From positions 1 to 64,000 of the forward strand of contig NZ_JNBA01000012.1 in NCBI RefSeq assembly GCF_000760295.1: a DNA stretch of 64,000 nucleotides, given 5' to 3'. Position numbers and translations under genes: made by a program. This document shows positions 46,601-54,632 of the stretch, piece after piece. This DNA comes from Prochlorococcus sp. MIT 0701. Its GTDB lineage: Bacteria > Cyanobacteriota > Cyanobacteriia > PCC-6307 > Cyanobiaceae. Each line of letters starts with the position of its first letter. Position 1 is the stretch's first letter. A model generated the notes under the pieces. It was given only the letters and a program-made list of their open reading frames with translations, was not told the origin of the DNA and searched no databases.

Positions 46601-47059
46601 TTCAATATAGCCTGGATCTTCGCTAACGAAGTTATAAAGAAGCAAGATAAAATTGGAAGCCTTATTAACACTCACCCCTGCCTTGCGCACTTCTTCCGGT
46701 AACTGTGGCTCTGCAAGCGCAACCCTGTTCTGAACATTAACTTGATTAATATCGCTATTACTACCACTTTCGAACGCAACAGCGATCGAGCTCACCCCAT
46801 CAGCCGAGCTTGAGGAAGTCAAATAGTCCATATTCTCCACCCCATTAATCTGCTGCTCCAGCACACTGGTCACACCCTGTTCAACCGATTCAGCATCTGC
46901 ACCGATGTATATTGAATTTACTTTTACTGTTGGCGGAGCAATATCCGGAAGCATTTCAACTGGCAAAATAGGGATAGATATCAGTCCCGCAATGACGATC
47001 AACAAACTGCAAACTGTTGCTAAAACAGGTCGCGTAATAAAGTTATTTGAAGCAGACAT
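43622..47059 (-). CDS. RND efflux pump, HAE1 type, with an extra hydrophobic insert
   Basis: 1145 aa, against about 1030-1050 for typical AcrB-like pumps. The start NNFITRPVLATVCSLLIVIA, GVENMDYLTSSSSADG, TM-region motifs LVVDDAITVIED (with the conserved D pair of TM4) and GLAAKNGILIVDLAN identify an HAE1-type RND transporter. Between about residues 505 and 620 lies an insert of extra hydrophobic segments (GAVIGFIYGLLVVGGGAALT; LPVFLFAGLGLALGWYTPWI) where AcrB has only a short loop. It works with the adaptor at 47069 to export drugs or toxic lipids; the outer-membrane TolC partner is elsewhere. The gene is AT-richer than its neighbours by eye. Confidence 0.93.
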   Translation of the reverse strand: MSASNNFITRPVLATVCSLLIVIAGLISIPILPVEMLPDIAPPTVKVNSIYIGADAESVEQGVTSVLEQQINGVENMDYLTSSSSADGVSSIAVAFESGSNSDINQVNVQNRVALAEPQLPEEVRKAGVSVNKASNFILLLYNFVSEDPGYIEYSVETISGLLDLSLTDEVKRVKGVGEVTYFGNRKVAFRLWLDNEKLEVFGLTSADVMGAIESQNRLVPAGNIGGEPSAAGQIFTFPVQLNGRLVTIGDFENMVVRTTEDGGLVRFSDVGRVVLGGESYSNSATDLQGVPSVSMAVYQLSGSNALEVSNGVKDVLEEFSAKMPVGMKMEKIYDNTDFINASINGVTNSLRDAIILVVLILFVFLQNWKATLVPGIAIPVALIGTFSLVLGFGFSLNQLTLFGLVLATGLVVDDAITVIEDTSTKKASGMTALEAAKSTMDELFSAVIATSLVLFSVFLPVLFFPGATGAIYKQFAATIIFAIAISTFNALTFSPMLSALLLGREDTAPGRNTYAISGAVIGFIYGLLVVGGGAALTLIPAVMAAILGFVLSRFIGRSLRLPFSVAGAVIGLFIAGVSNPLPVFLFAGLGLALGWYTPWIFSHFNRIYSVFEQRYADLLEWVLGRRSLVMGILAVGVLLTGVAFTAIPGGFVPTEDQGYAIGVLQAPEGVSTQVTEKINQQVAETLRSEPDITSAAIFSGASFDGNSPNKGLFFIGMRNWDERKNRDQSADAIVGRLNQKFFEAIDGARIFVVEPPAIPGYGIGSGFEFQLLDKSGGAYGLNNFFASAGQIIQQANANPLLSSVRTLFSPESPQLRVEVDRDIMASLDVDFSSAMRVFSANFAGAYVNDTFQEGKVRRVYVQADELGRSAPEKLASIYVKNRAGEQIQLSEFLTVEPSVGPSVISHFNLYRSIKIEGSPAAGKSSGQAINGMKEIFAAQNLNSLGFDWTGISREEVKAGALAVVIFALGILVVYLVLAAQYESYVDPLIILMTVPTAMLGALMFLALRGEVLNIYAQVGLVMLIGLAAKNGILIVDLANQRMAEGVTALEAARQAAQSRLRPIIMTAISSLFGFMPLVLASGAGARSQASLGTVVFGGLLVATFLSLFVVPVFYVVVKALVGTFSDTEQGNTNLLNSGDPSGQG

Positions 47060-47068
47060 CTACTCGCC

Positions 47069-48196
47069 TCAGTTATTAACAGAAATAGGCATACCATGTC
47101 TCAATTTCAAAAGGTTTGTTGTGATCACCTGCTGGCCAAACTTCAGCCCCTTTGTAACTGCATAGCGCTGCTTCTGTAATTTTCCCAACGTCACAGGGGT
47201 CTGCAAAGCAAAACGTGTGGAGGGGGGTAACTTACGAAGTTTCTCAAGAGACGCATTGCCAGAAAAAGTCTCAAGCTCTTGGAAACTTCCCACACGATAA
47301 ACAAAACTCTGACCCGAAGTTTGTGTTACCGCAGCAAAGGGAACAGACAACTCCTCTCTGGCATCCAATTGAACCCGCGTTCGCAAGCGCTGGCCATTTC
47401 GCAACGATCCATTACCATTCTCAAAGGCTGCCTTCACTAGTAATCCCTGGGTATTTCTATTAACAGTTGGGTCCACAGAATTAATTTCACCAGTCGCGAT
47501 CACATCTGACGATCCAGTCTTGCTGAGAAAAACAGGCAAGCCAATCTTGATCCGATCAGAGAATGTGGCAGGCACCTCAACTCGAGCCAAGAGCCAGTTG
47601 TTTCTGATCAATTTGGTGAATGGATCACCAGAACGGATGACATCTCCAACCTTGACATCAACATCAGCCACGATCCCTGAAATTGGAGAACGTAAATTGC
47701 TATATGCAAGCGTTGCTTCTGTGGCTTTTACCTTTTCTCGAGAGGCGATGTACTGGGCCTTGTATTCATCTCGATCCAATGCCGAGGCAGCTCCTTGAGG
47801 AACCAAGAATTCATATCGCTGCCAATTGAGCTTGTTCTTCTGCTCCTGAGCTTTGAAATCTGCCAATTCCGCACGGATCTGAGCTTGATCCAGCACAACC
47901 AACATCTGACCAGGCTGAACCTGATCACCCTGATCAATCTTTAACTCAATAATTCGACCAGCAGCTTGTGCAGCAAGATGAACCTCCTCCTTCGCCTCCA
48001 AGGTGCTCACCGTATCGATATCGTCCGTGAATTGAGCCGTCTTCACAGGTGTCTGGCTGACGGTAATCGGCGAGAAAGCTATTTGCGCCTTGCCACAGGC
48101 GCAAAGCAACAGCACCGTAAAAACGACTAGAGCGCGTTGCTGATTCGGCACTAACGACTTGTTCAACAGCCTGATTATGGAAAGTTTCCAGCTCAC
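47069..48196 (-). CDS. RND efflux periplasmic adaptor (MFP)
   Basis: 375 aa with a lipoprotein signal (LVVFTVLLLCACGK, lipobox L-C-A-C). Lipoyl-like strands (VQPGQMLVVLDQAQIRAELA), a coiled hairpin and a barrel-like C-terminal part follow. It links the pump to an outer-membrane channel. The pump gene starts 9 bases downstream, so they form one transcript. Lipid anchoring is typical of AcrA-like adaptors. Confidence 0.92.
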   Translation of the reverse strand: MSWKLSIIRLLNKSLVPNQQRALVVFTVLLLCACGKAQIAFSPITVSQTPVKTAQFTDDIDTVSTLEAKEEVHLAAQAAGRIIELKIDQGDQVQPGQMLVVLDQAQIRAELADFKAQEQKNKLNWQRYEFLVPQGAASALDRDEYKAQYIASREKVKATEATLAYSNLRSPISGIVADVDVKVGDVIRSGDPFTKLIRNNWLLARVEVPATFSDRIKIGLPVFLSKTGSSDVIATGEINSVDPTVNRNTQGLLVKAAFENGNGSLRNGQRLRTRVQLDAREELSVPFAAVTQTSGQSFVYRVGSFQELETFSGNASLEKLRKLPPSTRFALQTPVTLGKLQKQRYAVTKGLKFGQQVITTNLLKLRHGMPISVNN

Positions 48197-48247
48197 GACA
48201 ACAAGTCACCCCCTAGCGCAAGAATTGTCCACCAGTGCCAGAGCTCA

Positions 48248-50455
48248 TTGGATCAAGATCTGTTCACATACCAGGGAGATCAGGAGCTAAAGCGCCATGC
48301 ACCACTAGCTGATCGTCTGCGCCCTAGAACCCTGGAGGAATTTGTTGGCCAGGGTTCGATCCTGGCGGAAGGACGTCTCCTACGCCGAGCCATTGCTGCC
48401 GATCGTGTAGGCAACTTGCTGCTACATGGTCCTCCAGGTGTTGGTAAAACCACCCTGGCCAGGATTATCGCTGGCCACACCCGTGCCAACTTCAGCAGCC
48501 TCAATGCTGTTCTGGCAGGGGTCAAAGAACTTCGCCAAGAAGTAGACGCAGCCAAGCAGCGGCTAGAGCGACATGGCTTACGCACGATTCTCTTCATCGA
48601 CGAAGTACACCGCTTTAACAGTGCCCAACAAGATGCCCTGCTGCCCTGGGTAGAGAACGGCACCGTGACACTGATTGGTGCCACCACGGAAAACCCCTAT
48701 TTCGAAGTCAACAAAGCGCTGGTAAGCCGCTCCAGGCTGTTCCGACTACAGGCCCTCGAGAATGAAGATCTTCATCGCCTCCTGAAACACGCTCTTCAAG
48801 ATTGCGAGCGGGGCTATGGCGATCGTCAGGTGATGCTCAGCACAGCAGCTGCAAACCATCTCGTCAATGTCGCCAACGGCGATGCTCGCAGTCTGCTCAA
48901 TGCGCTCGAACTCGCTGTGGAGAGCAGCCGTCCAAATGAACAGGGCTCAATCCATATCAACCTTGCCATCGCTGAAGAATCAATTCAGGAGCGGGCAGTT
49001 CTCTACGACAAGCATGGGGATGCCCATTTCGACACCATCAGTGCCTTCATCAAATCCCTACGAGGCTCAGATGCCGACGCAGCTCTGTTTTGGCTAGCGC
49101 GCATGGTGGAGGCTGGTGAAAACCCACGCTTCATCTTCAGACGCATGCTCATTGCCGCTGGAGAGGACATTGGCCTCGCTGATCCCCAGGCGATCGTGGT
49201 GGTAGAAGCCTGTGCTGCAGCCTTCGAGCGAATCGGCCTACCGGAGGGTCTCTACCCCCTGGCACAAGCCACCCTTTACTTGGCCTGCGCCGAAAAAAGC
49301 AACAGTGTGCTGGGTTTCTTCGAAGCCCTACGCACGGTTCGGGAGGCCCAGCGTCAGGACGTCCCCAGCCATCTCCGCGATGCCCATCGTGACGGAGCAG
49401 CATTTGGAGATGGTGTCGGCTACCGCTATCCCCATGCTTTTGCGGAACACTGGGTTTCACAGCAATACCTACCCACCTCCCTGCAAGGAGAAGTCTTCTG
49501 GCAACCGAGCCGAAAAGGCTGGGAAGGGCACAGGCGCCTACTCATGCTGGAACGAAGAGCAGCACAGCTGGCCGCAGCAAGCGAATCAGCCCAGGAGAAC
49601 CCATTGCTCGTTAGCAGTGGTCCAGAAACCCCTGAGCTAGAGAGATGGGTGCAACGCCAGCTCAGCCAAGATGGAGAACGCCTAAACCACCTGCGCGAAC
49701 GCCTCTGGTCTGGAGTGACTTGCCAACGCAACCATCGAGTTCTGATGATGAGCGGACGCTCCTTGCTCTGGGCACTCGATCCGCTTCAAGCAGTGCCTGA
49801 AGGCGGCGTCACAATCCTCTGCGCAACAGCGCAGGATCAGGAGCGCCTCATCGCTCAGCTCGATCTGCTCGACCCAATCATCCGCCCTGAACTGATCGAT
49901 GGAAGCAGCGATGCACTCAAAGAATTACCAGCACAACATCAGTTCGAATGGATTGGGGGACGTCTCTCCAGCCAAGACATTGCAGGCACAGAACAAAAGA
50001 AACTTTGGAGCCTCATCAGCCAGCGATGCACCGATGAAACCGGTCTAAGGCTCCTGATCAGCCATGCAGACATCGGGCCGGCCGAGGCCCTACTGCAATT
50101 ACTAGAGAGCAAAGAAGCCAATCCCGTGGAGAGAAACCTGCTAGCACCACTAATCGCTCGCGAAAAGATCTGGCTTGAAAGCCAGCGCCTCGATACCCTC
50201 CTTGCACAAAACCTGAAGGAGCTCGGCTGGCATCTGACCTGGGAGAGATGGGAAGAACCCCTTACGTTGCAGGTGGATGAGGGCCTTGAGCATCGCTGGC
50301 TCAGCGAAGGGCGACCCTACCGAGACCTAGTAGCGAACAATGCATCGTTAGAGGTTCTGGAAAACCTGAAGCTCATGCTCAAGCGCACGCGAGGACAACA
50401 ACTACCCCAACGCCTGATCCATCAACGCATCATCGGCAGCCGCAGACTCCACTAA
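48248..50455 (+). CDS. RarA (MgsA) recombination ATPase fused to an unknown C-terminal domain
   Basis: 735 aa. Residues ~1-430 are RarA: PLADRLRPRTLEEFVGQGSI, Walker A LHGPPGVGKTTLARIIAG, Walker B ILFIDEVHRFN, ATTENPYFEVNKAL and the C-terminal part with EDIGLADPQAIVV. RarA acts at stalled replication forks with RecA and SSB. The remaining ~300 residues (from about LERWVQRQLSQDGER) are not part of RarA; they have a Rossmann-like look around VLMMSGRSLLWALDPLQAV and might be a methyltransferase-like domain lacking clear SAM motifs. Such 'RarA/unknown domain' fusions occur across marine cyanobacteria. It is divergent from the RND operon (gap 51 bp). Confidence 0.9.
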   Translation: MDQDLFTYQGDQELKRHAPLADRLRPRTLEEFVGQGSILAEGRLLRRAIAADRVGNLLLHGPPGVGKTTLARIIAGHTRANFSSLNAVLAGVKELRQEVDAAKQRLERHGLRTILFIDEVHRFNSAQQDALLPWVENGTVTLIGATTENPYFEVNKALVSRSRLFRLQALENEDLHRLLKHALQDCERGYGDRQVMLSTAAANHLVNVANGDARSLLNALELAVESSRPNEQGSIHINLAIAEESIQERAVLYDKHGDAHFDTISAFIKSLRGSDADAALFWLARMVEAGENPRFIFRRMLIAAGEDIGLADPQAIVVVEACAAAFERIGLPEGLYPLAQATLYLACAEKSNSVLGFFEALRTVREAQRQDVPSHLRDAHRDGAAFGDGVGYRYPHAFAEHWVSQQYLPTSLQGEVFWQPSRKGWEGHRRLLMLERRAAQLAAASESAQENPLLVSSGPETPELERWVQRQLSQDGERLNHLRERLWSGVTCQRNHRVLMMSGRSLLWALDPLQAVPEGGVTILCATAQDQERLIAQLDLLDPIIRPELIDGSSDALKELPAQHQFEWIGGRLSSQDIAGTEQKKLWSLISQRCTDETGLRLLISHADIGPAEALLQLLESKEANPVERNLLAPLIAREKIWLESQRLDTLLAQNLKELGWHLTWERWEEPLTLQVDEGLEHRWLSEGRPYRDLVANNASLEVLENLKLMLKRTRGQQLPQRLIHQRIIGSRRLH

Positions 50456-50490
50456 CACTGCCAAGCCATCGGGAAGACCAACACAGCAAT

Positions 50491-50518
50491 AAAAAAAGCC
50501 CCGGCGATGCCGGGGCTT
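50491..50518 (-). terminator. Strong rho-independent terminator
   Basis: AAGCCCCGGC (50496-50505) pairs perfectly with GCCGGGGCTT (50509-50518) around a 3-base loop. On the minus strand it is followed by a run of T (50497-50491), so it ends the DUF1400-type gene. It also lies 36 bases after the rarA stop on the other strand. Confidence 0.88.
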
Positions 50519-50540
50519 GAGAGTTGTGATCAAAAACGGA

Positions 50541-51245
50541 TCACCAAAGACCACGAATGGGGGACGAGCTGTAGGACGACAAGTTGTTAGAAGACGTCTG
50601 ACCTGTTGTCTTGCCGCCATAAATCCATCTAGGAGCAAGCTGATTGGCCTGCACACAAGCAGGAAGAAATACGTACCAAGACAACAGGGAGGTGCACTGA
50701 GCGTCGCCCTGGCACTTGCCATCTGCACAAACATTCTGGCTGCCGTCATAGGTGCCACAGGTGTCGGCAAGACGGAAAGCAACAGGCAGGTTTGCCATAA
50801 TGCCCTGCGAAGAGATGCTGCCATCAACAGAATCAGCAATGATCGCTGCACGAAGGCCCTGCACAGCCGTAGCGGTCATCTTCCAGTAAGGGAAGTAGCT
50901 CTTCGTCTGATTCTTAAGGAAGACAACCCCATCATCGGAATAGAGGAAGCGAGTCACGTCGATCACGTCGACGTCATAGGTTTTGGTCATGCCCTGCTGA
51001 ATTTCATCAGCAGACCAACCTGAGCCGCTAATCCCTGAGTCAAGGGCACGATCGGTGATATCACCATCTTCTAAGAATGTTGAGAACTCACTAGACGTAG
51101 TGGTCCAAACAGCACCACCGGAGTTCCAGCGAACGGGTGAATTGGTACCTGCCTGCGCGGGGATGGCTAGGACCGACAAAGAGGCACCGGCAAGCAAACC
51201 GGCAGCAAGACGATTGAACACGGACGATTGAGAATAGGTATCCAA
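50541..51245 (-). CDS. Secreted DUF1400-type protein without a hydrolase domain
   Basis: 234 aa. Signal peptide (RLAAGLLAGASLSVLAIPAQ, cleaved at A-Q-A). The body matches cyanobacterial DUF1400: WNSGGAVWTTTSSEFSTFLE and GMTKTYDVDVIDVTRFLYSD, then FLKNQTKSYFPYWKM. In many cyanobacterial proteins this domain precedes an alpha/beta hydrolase; here none follows. The C-terminal ~70 residues have five cysteines (CGTYDGSQNVCADGKC; QCTSLL; ACVQ), probably disulfide-bonded. Periplasmic or extracellular; function unknown. Followed by a strong terminator. Confidence 0.65.
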   Translation of the reverse strand: MDTYSQSSVFNRLAAGLLAGASLSVLAIPAQAGTNSPVRWNSGGAVWTTTSSEFSTFLEDGDITDRALDSGISGSGWSADEIQQGMTKTYDVDVIDVTRFLYSDDGVVFLKNQTKSYFPYWKMTATAVQGLRAAIIADSVDGSISSQGIMANLPVAFRLADTCGTYDGSQNVCADGKCQGDAQCTSLLSWYVFLPACVQANQLAPRWIYGGKTTGQTSSNNLSSYSSSPIRGLW

Positions 51246-51421
51246 ACTAAACTAGCTGCAAAAGATAGATTCGCCAACACATCTGATTGCCCTGTTCCAA
51301 AATCACACTTTTGGCAGCACTTCAGGCCGTAATCAAACTGGTCTTGCACCAAGGCTGAAAGATCGCGAATCTCCTCGTGCCCCAATAATCAAGAAGCCCA
51401 ATCAAGTTGATGTCGCAATAT

Positions 51422-51949
51422 TCAAATATTTTTTAAAGGCAAAAATGCACTCCATCCATCTGGGCAACTACCCAAAAAGGGTTTCTTCAACCTGGAAACA
51501 TTGCCTCTGCAATGAAGCCTCTCGAGCCTAGTGCCGCTGCTGTCACGACGAACAATGGCTAAATAGGCTTCCTCACCATGTTGTGGAGCCAGCCACAACA
51601 TGGTGAGGTTTTTTGATCGTTGCACATGTGCGATGAGAGGTTCTCCGACAGTCAGGCCCAGCTCATCCAACGACGAGGCAAACTCACCCCAATAGAAACG
51701 TGTCATCTGAGCTCGGGTGAAAGACAACAACAACGCTTCGGCCTCGCTGCGCAGGTTGAGAGTGGCCTCCCGTTCCGCCAAGCGAGACGTCACATCTTCC
51801 CCGCTCAACCAAGTTCCAGAAACCATGAGCGCCTGCTCCTGATGCATCCCCAACAAACCCATCACTGCCAAAAGGACTGCGGCTACAAGCGATGGGGCTT
51901 TCTGTGAGCTCAGCATGCCGAGCATGAGCGTCTCAACAATGACCCTCAA
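51422..51949 (-). CDS. Pilin-like or secreted hypothetical protein
   Basis: 175 aa (possibly shorter: MLGMLSSQKAPSLVAAVLLA from a later ATG). One N-terminal hydrophobic span (LVAAVLLAVMGLLGM) precedes a globular part with two cysteines near the end (LHCRGNVSR and LGSCPDGWSAF), a layout like type IV pilin-like proteins of marine cyanobacteria. There is no clear G-F-T-L-x-E prepilin site, so the assignment is weak. The stop overlap with the next gene (51946-51949) suggests coupling. Confidence 0.45.
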   Translation of the reverse strand: MRVIVETLMLGMLSSQKAPSLVAAVLLAVMGLLGMHQEQALMVSGTWLSGEDVTSRLAEREATLNLRSEAEALLLSFTRAQMTRFYWGEFASSLDELGLTVGEPLIAHVQRSKNLTMLWLAPQHGEEAYLAIVRRDSSGTRLERLHCRGNVSRLKKPFLGSCPDGWSAFLPLKNI

Positions 51950-52599
51950 ACTAAGCAGAGCATTGGGGAATTAGACATCGCACTTAAATCACTCACCACC
52001 GCCATGCTCCAAATGTTGTGATGCATTCGATGCACATCGACCTGATGCCCCAATACCTCATGAACAGCAAACGCAGAGTCGACCCCACAACGCCAATGAA
52101 TCAGATCCGCCGCCAGGCTGCCCCGCTGCCATTTAATCGCTGCTTCTTTAATTAGCCATTGCTCAAGCACGGCATCCCGCAAAGCCGCACCCCTCAAATG
52201 GCAGAGCGCTGCCTGATCGTCAGCACAGAAATAACGACGTGCAAGCAACTCAGCAGAAATAGGACGGTCACTACGCTCCAAATCCACCCCGACCCGTTGC
52301 GGCGACCAACCCACCAGCAGTGCATCTTGACAGTGACTGAAGCTGATGTATCCCCAACCATTTGCCAGCTCTGGAGGTTTGCCTGGAGGGGCCTGCAATG
52401 GAATCTCAAGTGCAGACACTTGCCACAGGTCAGCGAGGGCATGACGTACATAGCCACGAGACTGTCTGAACTGCCTTGATCTCCGCGTAGGCAATCGCCC
52501 AGCCCATTGTTCCTCCTCCGTACTGATAGGCATCAAGGGAGCCTGCATCGGAAATAACCACAACGCCAGTACGCTTCGGCTATTGAGTTGAAGCGGCAT
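51946..52599 (-). CDS. 4'-phosphopantetheinyl transferase (Sfp type)
   Basis: 217 aa from the ATG at 52599 (MPLQLNSRSVLALWLFPMQA). Core motifs: PPELANGWGYISFSHCQDAL, GVDLERSDRP and EQWLIKEAAIKWQRG (the W-x-x-K-E-A-x-x-K motif). It attaches the phosphopantetheine arm to acyl or peptidyl carrier proteins. A start at 52548 (MQAPLMPIST) is possible but would cut into the first strand. Only two bases separate this start from that of the divergent bcp gene, so each promoter must lie in the other gene. The single copy probably serves the fatty-acid ACP. Confidence 0.85.
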   Translation of the reverse strand: MPLQLNSRSVLALWLFPMQAPLMPISTEEEQWAGRLPTRRSRQFRQSRGYVRHALADLWQVSALEIPLQAPPGKPPELANGWGYISFSHCQDALLVGWSPQRVGVDLERSDRPISAELLARRYFCADDQAALCHLRGAALRDAVLEQWLIKEAAIKWQRGSLAADLIHWRCGVDSAFAVHEVLGHQVDVHRMHHNIWSMAVVSDLSAMSNSPMLCLV

Positions 52600-52601
52600 C
52601 A

Positions 52602-53069
52602 ATGACCCTGCAGATTGGTGATCCAGCACCAGATTTCAATCTCCCCAATCAGGACGGCAACCTCGTTCAGCTGGCATCACTAAGAGGTCAAAGGGTTGTG
52701 ATCTATTTCTATCCGAAGGACGACACCCCTGGCTGCACGAAGGAAGCCTGCAATTTCCGAGACCAATGGGAACGCTTCGAGGCCAATGACATCAAGGTGC
52801 TTGGTATCAGCAAAGACGGTGCTACATCCCACACCAAATTCATCAACAAGTATCAGATTCCTTTCACCCTTCTTAGCGACACGGAACCCTGCCCAGTGGC
52901 CAGCTCCTACGAAAGCTATGGGCTCAAAAAATTCATGGGGCGCGAATACATGGGCATGATGCGCCATAGCTTTGTCGTAGATCCAAAGGGCAATCTGGAA
53001 CTGATTTATCTAAAGGTGAAAGCCGCAACCATGGCCGATCAAATCCTCAAAGACTTGGGGCTCGACTAA
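52602..53069 (+). CDS. bcp: Thioredoxin-dependent peroxiredoxin (BCP/PrxQ type)
   Basis: 155 aa: GDPAPDFNLPNQDG, the peroxidatic cysteine segment YPKDDTPGCTKEACNFRDQW and RHSFVVDPKGNLELIY. PGCTKEAC has the two cysteines spaced as in PrxQ, giving an intramolecular disulfide. It reduces peroxides with thioredoxin. It is divergent from the Sfp gene; its 3' end overlaps the convergent coaX gene by 23 bases. Confidence 0.95.
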   Translation: MTLQIGDPAPDFNLPNQDGNLVQLASLRGQRVVIYFYPKDDTPGCTKEACNFRDQWERFEANDIKVLGISKDGATSHTKFINKYQIPFTLLSDTEPCPVASSYESYGLKKFMGREYMGMMRHSFVVDPKGNLELIYLKVKAATMADQILKDLGLD

Positions 53070-53757
53070 TCCGATCGTGCACGTCAACCATCCCCTCCAA
53101 GACAAGATTCGGATGATGAACCACATCGAGCCCCCTCTGACTGAGTGCTTCCTTAAGAACCGAGGCATCACCTCCACATAACCAAAGCGGTAGGGCCGCC
53201 TCACGCTGAGCCTCTAGAAGAGTGCCAAGCAGTGCCTGGAGGCTGCCCCGACGCATGGCCTCGGCCGTGGCAAAAGGAAATGGTTCAGCACTAACCGACC
53301 CAATGCCTGGATCAATCAGACCTTGGGTCCCCTGCGCCATGGCACGTAGCTGCAGACGTAAACCCGGCACCAACTGTCCACCAGCGAAATCACCAGCGGC
53401 CGTCACTCGCGTCAAGCTCAACACGGTGCCGGCATCGGCCACAAGCAGGCCTGAAGAAGACATCCCGATGGTGTGCGCTCTTCTCAACGCACCCCAGGCC
53501 GCCAAAGCTCGATCAATGCCAAGCCCTAAAGGCATTCGGGTTAAGGGCACATCCCCCAACCCCAAGCGCCGGTTCGGATCCAAGACAACTCCCGCAGGGA
53601 TCGGACCAACAGCAGCCCATGCCACAAGAGGGGCCTCAAGCGTTTGAAGCTTGAGCGGATTGGGAACGCTATGGCAAAACTGCCATGCATCAGCCTGATA
53701 CTCGGCCCAATGCCAGCGACTGTTGCCAATCAACAAGCAATGCCTAACAACCTCCAC
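53047..53757 (-). CDS. coaX: Type III pantothenate kinase
   Basis: 236 aa from the GTG at 53757, two bases after the cysH stop. Domain motifs of the ASKHA fold: LIGNSRWHWAEYQ (the phosphate-1 region; the usual D-x-G-N-T is changed to I-G-N-S), VADAGTVLSLTRV and FAGGQLVPGLRLQLRAM, followed by LWLCGGDASVLKEAL. It phosphorylates pantothenate, the first step of CoA synthesis, and is feedback-insensitive in this family. The missing first-motif aspartate is worth noting, although cyanobacterial CoaX often varies there. Its 3' end overlaps bcp by 23 bases. Confidence 0.85.
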   Translation of the reverse strand: MEVVRHCLLIGNSRWHWAEYQADAWQFCHSVPNPLKLQTLEAPLVAWAAVGPIPAGVVLDPNRRLGLGDVPLTRMPLGLGIDRALAAWGALRRAHTIGMSSSGLLVADAGTVLSLTRVTAAGDFAGGQLVPGLRLQLRAMAQGTQGLIDPGIGSVSAEPFPFATAEAMRRGSLQALLGTLLEAQREAALPLWLCGGDASVLKEALSQRGLDVVHHPNLVLEGMVDVHDRISRAPSL

Positions 53758-53759
53758 CT

Positions 53760-54560
53760 TTAGATGCCTTCGCCCAACACACCTGGGAGGTGCAGGCCGC
53801 ATTCCTGCTTAAGACCTCCAAAGCGTGTCTCCCGTCCAGACGCCTCCCCCCCATCGGGAGCACTGGAATGCAAATCGCCGACCGTGGAGTAACCCTTTTC
53901 AAAAAGAGGATGCTGCGGCAACTGATTCTCCTGCATGTAATAGAAAACCTCCTTGGGAGTCCAGTCGAGTAAAGGCCTCAATGAAAGGCGATCACGAATC
54001 AGGTCCAAAAAAGCCATTGAGCGCCGATAGTCGGTCTGATCACTGCGCACTCCACTTGCCCAGCAATGCACATGGAGATCATCCAGAGCCTGCTCGAGGG
54101 GCTCCACCTTGCGAATACGGTGATATGTCTCCAGATCCTTCACCGAGCCTGTCTCCCAGAGCCGGCCATAGATAGCCTCCATCCGAGCGGGAGACATTGA
54201 GCTTTGAACCACCTTTAAATCCAGCCCAAGCTGACGCGTGAGCTGATCGGCATAGAAATAGGTCTCAGCTGGTAGATAGCCCGTATCCACCCAGACCACA
54301 GGGACCACCGAACCACCATGAAGATCATGGAGCATGTGCAACAGAACAGCTGATTGAATGCCAAAGCTCGTTGTCAGAACAAAGCCTTGACCAAACTGCT
54401 TCAGTGCCCAGTCAAGACGGTTCTGGGGAGAAAGATTGGCAAGGTGTATCCGAGCATCCTCCAGAGGCATCTCGAGAATCGAGGCAACCTGCACACTCGA
54501 AGATTGGCCTGCCGCAGTAGACGTGGCAGTGGTAACCGTCTCAATGGAGCCATCAGTCAT
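53760..54560 (-). CDS. cysH: Phosphoadenylyl-sulfate (PAPS) reductase
   Basis: 266 aa from the ATG at 54560 (MTDGSIETVTTATSTAAGQ). VLTTSFGIQSAVLLHML is the P-loop-like PP-loop, WVDTGYLPAETY and the C-terminal KQECGLHLPGV carries the catalytic cysteine (E-C-G-L-H). The paired Cys-Cys and C-x-x-C that bind the [4Fe-4S] cluster of APS reductases are absent, which supports the PAPS type. It reduces PAPS to sulfite with thioredoxin. coaX follows with a 2-base gap, so the two are co-transcribed. Confidence 0.93.
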   Translation of the reverse strand: MTDGSIETVTTATSTAAGQSSSVQVASILEMPLEDARIHLANLSPQNRLDWALKQFGQGFVLTTSFGIQSAVLLHMLHDLHGGSVVPVVWVDTGYLPAETYFYADQLTRQLGLDLKVVQSSMSPARMEAIYGRLWETGSVKDLETYHRIRKVEPLEQALDDLHVHCWASGVRSDQTDYRRSMAFLDLIRDRLSLRPLLDWTPKEVFYYMQENQLPQHPLFEKGYSTVGDLHSSAPDGGEASGRETRFGGLKQECGLHLPGVLGEGI

Positions 54561-54632
54561 CTCCCCATTCTCCAATGTCGCCCTCCACAACAGAGTGTTT
54601 AAGGTTCGAGAATCATCCCAGGCTTGTCGCCC

